Source: Ichthyophonus hoferi
Lineage: Eukaryota > Opisthokonta > Ichthyosporea > Ichthyophonida > Ichthyophonidae
Assembly: GCA_002751075.1 (NCBI GenBank)
Contig: NAOQ01000673.1
Span: 23,312 to 40,342, forward strand
Length of the DNA: 17,031 nucleotides
Direction: 5' to 3'
In this document: one piece after another, positions 10,101-17,031 of the stretch
Numbering within the stretch: the stretch's first letter is position 1
How the letters are laid out: every line of letters starts with the position of its first letter
Made by a program: the position numbers and the translations under genes
Notes under the pieces: model-generated
Told to the model about the DNA's origin: nothing
Databases searched by the model: none
Seen by the model: the letters and a program-made list of their open reading frames with translations, nothing else

Positions 10101-12144
10101 GAAAAAGAAAGAAAGAGAGAGAGAGGCAAAGAGAAGATAGATGTTTTTTAAAATAAGAATAATAATGGGGTACCAATCAAATAAATATGTTATCATAGTT
10201 TATTTTTTAATATATATATACGCCAATCAATGAGGATATTAACTGTGCATTTTTATTGTTGTAAAATATGCAATAGATAGTCCGCTAAATATGGGAATTT
10301 AAAATATAAAAATAAATAAATAAAAATCGATTCCATCAAATCTCTATAATTAAAAGGAGATAGCTATATTGCAAAAGATCCATACATATATATTATAAAT
10401 ATGCTTAACAAAACAAACATCGTGCATACTATATTCTACCTATCAGATGTTGGCAATATTCCATTTGAAAATTAAAAATTAATACATTTATCTACCCAAT
10501 CATCTACAAGTATATGTTCCATCCGCCTACCTGATCATCTAATTGGTGGCCTGTCAGCAGGTATTGTGATTTATAGTCATGACAAGCCTGTAGTAATAGC
10601 TCGTAGCGGGCCTGGCGCGCCTGCGATTAGGTAAATATAGCCAATTAGATTGTACTGTATAGATCTAGTGCAATGAGATGATATACCTATATGTAACTAT
10701 ATGGGTATATAGGTATATAAATAGAATACAAATGCTAATAACCAAATTAAAATATATATACGTTAATATACATAGATATATAAACATGTGCATATATATA
10801 TATAAATATACATACATACATACATACATACATACATACATACATACATACATACATACATACATAAATACATACATACATACAGACAGACATACCTATC
10901 TACCTACCTTATCCATCACATTATTATGTGGTATTTCAGGGTCATCCGATTTACACCCCTTCAACGACGACCAATCAATCGTCATGATACGATATTGATA
11001 ACCTATTATAAAACAGTATATCAATTAGATTAATAGGAACATATATACTTAGCATGAGTACCACATATGAACCTATAAGAATAATCCATTAAAATAAAAA
11101 TAAAATACAAATAGAATACAATCCAATAAAAAGGGATACAAATAAAAAGACCTAAGCCTATAAAAAGACATAATATCTCCTTTTAAAATGCAATACAGAA
11201 CATTAACTATGCAATACTACGGTATAAACATTATAATAACACACTACAGACCTATAGTATGTTATAATATAATATACATTGTATAATACTATAAAATGCA
11301 TAATAAGTATATGGAATTTATTAAAATATAGTATTATAATACAGTATATATTGTATAACACTATATCTGTTATTTAACTTTTAAAACATTCATATTAGTA
11401 TTTTTTAATTGAATTAATATAGTTATTAAAATAGATACATCAAAATTAATATCTTTAACTATCAATTATTATACATATATGTAAGTAGCTGTAATTACTA
11501 AATGTTTTTATAAATACTTATATACTATATACTCTAAACTTACCTTTTTCAGCGAGCCATCTACCCACGGTTCGGGCCTCATCTGATGATTCGACCCGTA
11601 AACCATGATCCACTATGATACCTTGTACATCTTGAAAGTATGCATTGGCGAGCTGGAGGAGGGCCATACTGTCTGGGCCACCAGATACACCTATCACTGC
11701 GAAGGAGGGAGAAGGAGAAAGAGGGAGGAATGAGAATGTATATCTGTATGCGAGCATGTGTGTTTATAATATAATACAATGTATTATATTTTATCATACC
11801 ATATTACGCTATATTATATTATAATATATTGTATCATATCATCCCGTTTTACCCTATATTGCATTATATTATAACATATTATATTATATTATACTATATC
11901 CTATCCTATCATACCCCATCATATCATGCTATAATCATTAATCATGAAAAATGAAAAGATATAAAAACCAAACCAATCAGATATGTTTATATTGCTGTGA
12001 TAAGACGATAAAAGAACTGAGAGAAGTATGCCAATTGGATCTCCTACCTACACGTAGGGTAGATGGTAATCTTAATCTCTTAACCACAGTCGAGAATTCA
12101 GCTTGGGATACCGCACACATCATACCACCCGCTACACTCGTCAT
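7138..12144 (-). CDS. tilS: tRNA(Ile)-lysidine synthetase, 11 exons
   Basis: The enzyme converts C34 of tRNA-Ile(CAU) to lysidine, using ATP and lysine, so that it reads AUA. Exons in transcript order: 12144-12048, 11696-11544, 11002-10908, 10620-10531, 9955-9824, 9553-9444, 9104-9019, 8608-8381, 8203-8065, 7487-7447, 7259-7138. All junctions are GT-AG with compatible phases, giving 430 residues, close to bacterial TilS. Motifs: PP-loop SGGPDS (37-42), VDHGLRVES (61-69), ARQARYELL (116-124), GHQLDDQAET (139-148), GVDGL then RPML (about 155-185), and WVEDPTN (203-209). The C-terminal part has ALAGC and RQPP (exons 8-9), WWDGR (exon 9) and LTDMEGHILCVPH (exon 11). ATG 12144 is the first after an in-frame stop. 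No clear transit peptide is seen in the few residues before the core, so organelle import is inferred from the tRNA substrate, or an upstream exon is missing. The usual HH of the DD motif is HQ here. Exon 10 is the least certain. Confidence 0.92.
7300..7425. repeat. Degenerate short repeats in tilS intron 10
   Basis: GGGTGGGTGGGTG (7320-7332) and a run of variants of AACATAACCTAATCTAACCCAATACAAT (7380-7412) lie in the predicted last intron. No coding signal was seen on the + strand. Confidence 0.4.
7738..7772. repeat. Perfect 12-bp inverted repeat in tilS intron 9
   Basis: AAATTTTGTAAA (7738-7749) and TTTACAAAATTT (7761-7772) are perfect reverse complements with an 11-bp loop. A second outer pair, ATATCCTTT (7700-7708) and AAAGGATAT (7797-7805), encloses it, so the two could form a nested hairpin. 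It may be a small MITE relic or chance in AT-rich DNA. Confidence 0.6.
7860..8041. repeat. Degenerate 9-10-bp minisatellite in tilS intron 9
   Basis: Repeats of TATACTATT and variants (GTACTATT, CATACTA, TATACTACTA), preceded by TATCCTATCATAC. The array lies inside the 577-bp intron between exons 9 and 10. It explains the intron's low complexity and carries no reading frame. Confidence 0.8.
8896..8957. repeat. AAT/CAG/TAG trinucleotide-type repeat in tilS intron 7
   Basis: Blocks of AACAGTAATAAT and AGTAATAGTAAT. The same unit recurs in intron 5 (about 9632-9656) and in a PLRG1 intron (about 15969-15991). Confidence 0.75.
9630..9712. repeat. Simple repeats in tilS intron 5
   Basis: AGTAATAGTAATAACAGTAATAAT is followed after about 20 bp by repeated TATCATATCCTATCATATCATAT. 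Both unit types also occur in other introns of the same gene. Confidence 0.65.
10809..10906. repeat. CATA tetranucleotide microsatellite in tilS intron 3
   Basis: More than a dozen tandem CATA units, ending in CAGACAGACATACCTATCTACCTAC. On the - strand the array begins at the 5' splice site of the exon ending at 10908 (AAG, then GTAGGTAGATAGGTATG). The donor GT therefore sits at the edge of the tetranucleotide repeat. The apparent reading frames through it (poly-YIHT, poly-MYVC) are repeat artefacts. Confidence 0.95.
11763..11940. repeat. Degenerate TATCATA/TATTATA minisatellite in tilS intron 1
   Basis: Repeated variants of TATTATATTATAATATATTG and CCTATCCTATCATACC fill about half of the 351-bp first intron. 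Unit type and orientation resemble those in introns 5 and 9. Confidence 0.7.
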
Positions 12145-13800
12145 TACTGCGTCACCTACCAACTATGCGAGTTTTATAATTCAATCGAGCGGCCTGACCT
12201 GTAATTGATATAAGTGGAATCTAACAGAGGAATAAATTCGTAGTTATCAATGGCATTACTTGGTTAAATTTATCTGATAAATAGAGTTATTTCTATTGGC
12301 AATTAGTATAAATTAATAACTTTAATAACCAATATATATATATATATATACATATACATTTCTCCTATTATTTTTTCATATAATTTCTCATCAATATTTT
12401 CTTTTATTACTTATACTTCCATCCTCACACACTCAACTATATATAATCCTATACTTACACACACCATATATATCTATTATTATTCTCCTTTCAGAATAGA
12501 ATAAACTATTTCATTTTTGTTATTATTTTCCTCTTACTATACCTATATTTTCCTCCTAATGTGCTTAAATTGTGGAATAAGCATAGGCACGATACCTATA
12601 GGCTATTCTAGAATGCGAGATTAAGATAATATAATAGCAGTATGTACCATACAAATCAGTAGATTATGCTCTCATAGTGGTTGATATGGTAACTCTACTC
12701 CATGCCAACCTTTTTTTTTTCTAAAATTATTACCAATACTCTACAGTATCATAAATTTATTTTCCTTTTCTACTTCTTAAAGCTAACAATATAAGTAGGT
12801 GTTCGAGGTGTAATATATTCAAATGTAACATATATATATATATATATATATACTATAAAATAAAACAACACATACTTGAAATAAACATTAACAGCTGCAA
12901 AACACAGTGGCTGAATATGTTTAAACTATATCATTTTATTGTTTATTCATTTTTTCTTTTTATACGCCTATATATGTATATATAATATTATACCTAGTAT
13001 AGTAACTACATATAGTAAAACAGGACATGTAACAGAGTTGCGCAATATGAGAACATTGGCATTGTTTGGAATCATTATAAAATTATTTTAAGTATACAAT
13101 ATAATTGGTATAAACATTTCAAATACATACTATAAAATATGATTAGCTTTTATTTAATTCTATTTTATAATAAACCTATTTCATTGCCTATAATTGACTA
13201 TACACCATCTGGTTTTATCAATAAGGCTCAGATTAATCTTTGATTAAAGGAAAGTTGTGGGCTGTACTATGAACTTTCCTTAATGACAAAAACAATTTAT
13301 GTTACAAATTAAGACTTACGGTTAATTAATTATGAAACAATAATAATGTTATTATTTTACACTATTTATTAATGTATTTATAGACCTATTTTATTGTATA
13401 AATATAACTGAAAATTCAAAATCGCGTGTTACCTAATAAAAGCAGCTTAGCAAATCACTGCACGTCTACTCCGTTTAGCCTAATTTCCTAATTAATTGTC
13501 CTTGGAAGTATAATTGATTCTATATTTCCTTTATTGGATCAAACATCAAACATTAGCATGTTAGGTCATCAGAATAGTCTCACAAAAAACTCTTTGTAGT
13601 TTAACTCAATAAAGTGTAATATGATGATACCCTAGTCATGATTTCAAGGGTAAATTGTAAAAATTTACAGTGTTCAAGAAATTATATATATAGCATTCTT
13701 TTACTGGTCAATTGATGTTAACAATAGGCTATGTTGAGGGGGAAAACGTGGTTGACAGGTGAGATATATATATAACAATTATGACTTAGGTTTTTAGATG
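12145..13800. other. Upstream region of tilS, no gene seen
   Basis: AT-rich DNA with TA runs (12331-12350, 12829-12851) and a T run (12711-12720), and no coding signal on either strand. It should include the tilS promoter and 5' UTR, but nothing identifiable as a promoter was found. An additional 5' exon with a transit peptide could lie here unrecognised. Confidence 0.45.
13247..13281. repeat. 10-bp inverted repeat (hairpin)
   Basis: AAGGAAAGTT (13247-13256) and AACTTTCCTT (13272-13281) are perfect reverse complements separated by 15 bp. The flanks (TTA on the left, AA on the right) nearly extend the stem. It lies in non-coding DNA, function unknown. Confidence 0.55.
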
Positions 13801-13890
13801 ACGTGTTAAATATCATCTAGGTTGATTATAAATCAAAAGAAAGGTTCTAAAAAAAACCTTTTAAAAACATATATATATACGAAAAACATT

Positions 13891-14894
13891 ATGACAAGCA
13901 GCAGAAACTATCATCTAGTAAACCAGGAAGATAAAAGGAGGATAGAAGATAAATCCCTTGAAGACATACATATCTGTCAGGAATATTGCCGAGGCCTTAA
14001 ATTCACACTTAAAACTGTGTATGAAATTATAAAGAAATTCAATGAATCCAACACAACTACTGTACCACTTAGGGGCCGGGATAGGAGATAGAAGCTCGCA
14101 GCTGACCAGAAACTGCAAGTACTGGGGTGAATAAAACAATAATTGCCTCCTAAGGCTTTCTGAGCTTGCAACGATAGTACAAGACAAATTTTCTCTAAGT
14201 GCCTTAACTTCTGTCCTAGAAAGAATAGTGTCAAGTTTTTATTACACAGTGAAAAACTTAGTATCTGCACCGGAATGTAAAATTGATGAAGCTTATGCGG
14301 TTCAGGGGACTGAAGCAGAATACTGAAGAAAATATTTTGATATTTTGTGACAAAATTAAATTTTCAGTCTTCACCCGATTGAAAAAAGGAAGATCTCACA
14401 TTGGAACTTCTAAATGTTTCTGTTGGTGCTCAGCGAAGTAGAAATATTTCCATCTTCGTGGCTGTATATAAGTATGGTATCTTATACCACAAAATTCATA
14501 ATAAAGCAGTTAATGAGGAGGACTTCAAAGCTTGCTAGGAAAATTTAAAAAGGATATGTGATAAAAAAAGAATCATTCATTTATCTTGTTTTTATCCTCG
14601 ATAACATTAAGATTTATCATTTTTCCGGCCTTGAAGGGGTTATTCGGTCCTTGAATTTAAACCTATTGTGTCTTCCTCCTCCTTCGCCTTTTTTGAGTAT
14701 TATATATTGAAAGTGTTTTTTTTTCGGTTTGGAGGAATTTAGTTGCTAGGTCGGACTGTAGAACTGAAGCGGAGTTGAAGAGTATAATAAGTTAAAGATT
14801 ATTGGAGATCACCGCTGCACACTGTGATATTTTTTATAAGAAAATGATAAGATACAGGTGTAAATCGGAAGGAAAAGAGATAATTAAGGAGTGA
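13891..14894 (+). mobile_element. Degenerate Tc1/mariner/IS630-type DNA transposon
   Basis: The + strand holds a transposase relic of about 334 codons, the usual length for the superfamily, spread over several frames. It starts at ATG 13891 with a helix-turn-helix part (TLKTVYEIIKKFNES, then LRGRDRR), cut by TAG at 14089. A second frame reads RLSELATIVQDKFSLS (about 14155-14205). The catalytic domain follows: FCDKIKFSV with the first Asp at 14349 (the usual DE is DK), RSRNISIFVAVY (about 14434-14470), and FILDNIKIYH with the second Asp at 14600. Then come SLNLNLLCLPPPSPF (about 14653-14697), where the usual NPIE and its acidic residue are lost, and the tail ITAAHC then MIRYRCK, ending at TGA 14892. 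A frameshift lies in the A-rich run near 14541-14570. No terminal inverted repeats were found. The copy is dead. Confidence 0.85.
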
Positions 14895-14912
14895 TTATAT
14901 ATATATATATAA

Positions 14913-15092
14913 CAAGAAAAATTTGAACTATCAGCTTTTTACTACAATGAAAGACGTAATTTGTTTCATTTTATTTGTTCTTCTTTTGATTGGGAAAAAT
15001 ATAAATTTGATCGGCAGATAATTTATAATTCGGATCGAGAAATTTATGATATTGGCCAACAGATCTATCATTTGGATCGAAAACCTCTATAA
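14913..15092 (+). other. Stop-free frame with short peptide repeats
   Basis: A frame opens after TAA at 14910-14912 and runs 59 codons to TAA 15090-15092, without an ATG. Its end repeats a 7-8-residue unit: DRQIIYNS, DREIYDI, GQQIYHL, DRKPL. The DNA repeats with it (GATCG at 15009, 15033 and 15075). It starts about 20 bp after the transposase relic. It could be an exon or pseudogene piece, a coding-like part of the transposon, or a small tandem duplication. No family recognised. Confidence 0.25.
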
Positions 15093-15339
15093 GCTCCATC
15101 CTCAAAATTTCCACATCCTATACACTGTCCTGTGTAGATTTAACCCCTTATTCGCTCACTAGCAAGGGATAAAAACCAAAACACATCAATAGATAAAAAT
15201 AAGTAAACCAATATATAATATTAATTAATTAATTCAATGCATTTAATATCAACACATAGGTAATCATTTATGCACATTTCAGGACTATGGCTAGCCATCA
15301 GGCGGATAGATAGCCCTGTAACCAGTGCCCACTCTATAG
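15093..15339. other. 3' flank of PLRG1
   Basis: Non-coding. On the - strand an ATTAAA (15247-15242), about 93 nt after the PLRG1 stop, is a plausible polyadenylation signal. Confidence 0.4.
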
Positions 15340-16868
15340 TTAAAAGCGAGTACGACGGATATTTGGTCGCCATTTCACAGGGTGACTCTCTTCGGTCTGC
15401 AGGAAAGAGACATGATTGAATGAATAGAAGCATAGATACACTATATATGTACGGACGCATGGGAAACTCATGGTAGCTACTATAATCGCATTGGATAATA
15501 TATAGGATGGTATGTAACTATATAGATAAAAAAATAAATACACTACTTAGTCAAAAATTAAATTAATCCACTAATCCATTAATAAAACAATCAATTAATA
15601 AACAGATGCATAAATCATAAATAGTTATAAATTAATGAGACGAAGTAAATAGCATGGTATTATAAACAACAACGAGTCAATAAAATAAAAACAATAAAAC
15701 ATAACATAAATAATAACTAGATGTGAGTGGAGAAACTGTCATACCGCTGTGTCATCCTCCTTATACATCTTAATAGATTTATCTGCCTCGCACGTGACCA
15801 GACGCGATCCAGATTGGTCAAAGCCACACTATACATGTTAAGGGATAAAGTTAGGCTATGCATATAGTAGGTGGTTGCCTCCCTCCTTCTCTCTCTTCAT
15901 TTCCTAGATGCTTTAGCTATAATTATGTGCTTCATAGACTACATATTATACACTATATATCCTACACAATAACAGTAATAATAACAATAATCAAAACAAA
16001 CATCACGCCACCCATAATAGCATTATATATACAACCAGCCATAGCCAATAATAATCCAGCCAAGATATCTATTCCTATTTAATCAATAAAGTCACTCACC
16101 GCAAATATCCCAGCCTCACTTTCAAGAGATCCAGGTTGAGGGGGAGCCTTTAATTGGTGGAAATTATAACCTGTCTTCCAATCATAGAAGTGGATTTGGC
16201 CATTATCCGCTATTGACCCCCCACCACAAGCCAATATGGTATCAGTATAGATAGGGCTAGTATGGTAGTGTAAAAAAATTTAAGAGTCATGGTAATTTTC
16301 AACATATATGCAATATGCAAGTAATGCATTGTTTTGACCCCATGCGGATAAGGTTATAATTTTCAGTCCGACCCGGCCCGTTTTGAACCGATTACTATAG
16401 AAAAATAGAAAAATCACTTACTAATTATGAGATTGTTTTTCAATATTTTTTTTTTAAAAAAAAAATATTGAAATGTTCAGATTATCACGTTTTTAGTATT
16501 ATTATTATTATTATACTATATTCTATTTCCTATATCCACAATCTATCCTTCTAGATCCTTGGAGAGATAGCACTCCAGTTTGATTATTTCCCTCGCGCAA
16601 TTCAGCCATTTTAATAAAAGGTTTCTTGTCTTCATGCCAGAACTATATTGCAAATAGTGTCTTTTACTAAAGTACTGGTATTAAAAACATATTAACAATA
16701 CCAACAACACACACTCTACCCTACTTACCAGCCGTAACAACCACATTATCCTGGTTGACAGCCATAGTGTTAACTACAGCCTTACTATCCTCAAAGTTCA
16801 TAGTAAATTGACCGTCAGGGAACTTCCACTTCTTAACGTGGTCGGCCGAGGCAGTAGCAAACGCATAC
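15340..16868 (-). CDS. PLRG1: PLRG1/PRL1/Prp46 WD40 splicing factor, C-terminal four exons
   Basis: PLRG1 is a WD40 protein of the Prp19/CDC5L complex, needed for spliceosome activation in the nucleus. Four exons in transcript order: 16868-16729, 16209-16100, 15828-15745, 15396-15340. All introns are GT-AG (519, 271, 348 bp) and phases match throughout (1, 0, 0 at the joins). The peptides follow the human and plant proteins closely: [84 protein letters not shown], and the basic tail [14 protein letters not shown] before TAA 15342-15340. This covers the last propeller blades, about 128 residues. The N-terminal region and earlier blades lie beyond the right edge. The reading is intact, so the gene is very likely functional. 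Confidence 0.95.
15966..15992. repeat. AACAGTAATAAT-type repeat in a PLRG1 intron
   Basis: A short trinucleotide-like block inside the 271-bp intron between the second and third exons seen here, matching blocks in two tilS introns. Confidence 0.55.
16441..16470. repeat. Perfect 30-bp palindrome in a PLRG1 intron
   Basis: CAATATTTTTTTTTT is followed directly by its exact reverse complement, with no spacer. It lies in the 519-bp intron between the first two exons in the window. Transcribed, it could fold into a 15-bp stem or part of one. Confidence 0.85.
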
Positions 16869-17031
16869 CTAGTATAAGATCCCAACTACAGTTAGGTAAG
16901 GGGGGTTTATAGGGTAATTATCCAGATAGTGTGTGGTGGTGGATTGGATAGTAATGTAGGAAATTATATAGGATAGTATATAGGATAGTATGTAAGATAG
17001 TATGTAGAATAGTATGTAGAATATTATGTAT
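16869..17031 (-). other. Partial PLRG1 intron at the right edge
   Basis: Upstream (transcript sense) of the acceptor at 16870-16869. No exon recognised. The edge holds a 12-bp tandem repeat. Confidence 0.6.
16971..17031. repeat. Five-copy 12-bp tandem repeat
   Basis: Units GGATAGTATATA, GGATAGTATGTA, AGATAGTATGTA, GAATAGTATGTA and GAATATTATGTA run to the window edge and may continue beyond it. Divergence increases stepwise to the right. Confidence 0.9.

Noticed and set aside
10809-10906. CRISPR-like array
   Set aside because: The repeats are tetranucleotides without unique spacers, in a eukaryotic intron.
10665-10998. Open frames on both strands (poly-YIHT and poly-MYVC)
   Set aside because: Both are products of the CATA array. 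The only coding part here is tilS exon 3 on the - strand.
13797-13821. TAGATGA ... TCATCTA as a terminal inverted repeat of the transposon
   Set aside because: Both arms lie together on the left side, only 11 bp apart, and no matching copy was found at the right end.

Overview
Eukaryotic nuclear DNA: AT-rich, full of microsatellites, with genes split by GT-AG introns and standard stop codons. The lineage cannot be fixed from this window. The two best gene models (a spliceosomal WD40 protein and a bacterial-type tRNA-Ile lysidine synthetase with ten introns of about 180-580 bp) point to an intron-rich eukaryote whose mitochondrion or plastid probably still uses a tRNA-Ile(CAU). Protist holozoans, sponges or amoebozoans would all fit; that is inference.

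Layout. (1) 1-1056, + strand: a long intronless reading frame, open at the left edge, for a secreted-type beta-helix protein with chlamydial Pmp-like repeats (FxxN and GG-A-hydrophobic motifs about every 30-34 residues). After about 3 kb of AT-rich DNA come two EGF-like exons (4022-4146, 4439-4567). Their splice phases fit the beta-helix frame and each other, but both look decayed. (2) 4939-6003, + strand: a broken integrase-bearing element (Ty3/gypsy or Ginger type), next to a TAA microsatellite. (3) 7138-12144, - strand: an apparently complete 11-exon gene for tRNA(Ile)-lysidine synthetase. The reconstructed product is 430 residues, about the size of the bacterial enzyme. Its introns hold several minisatellites. 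(4) 13891-14894, + strand: a degenerate Tc1/mariner/IS630-type DNA transposon. A short in-frame peptide-repeat stretch (14913-15092) follows it. (5) 15340-16868, - strand: the last four exons of PLRG1/PRL1/Prp46, a WD40 spliceosome factor; the gene continues past the right edge.

The two clear housekeeping genes lie on the same strand, separated by the dead transposon. There is no operon logic. One acts in pre-mRNA splicing, the other most likely in organellar translation. No RNA gene, CRISPR array or prokaryotic element was seen. All exon models are hand-made from splice sites, phase and family motifs, without transcript or alignment evidence.
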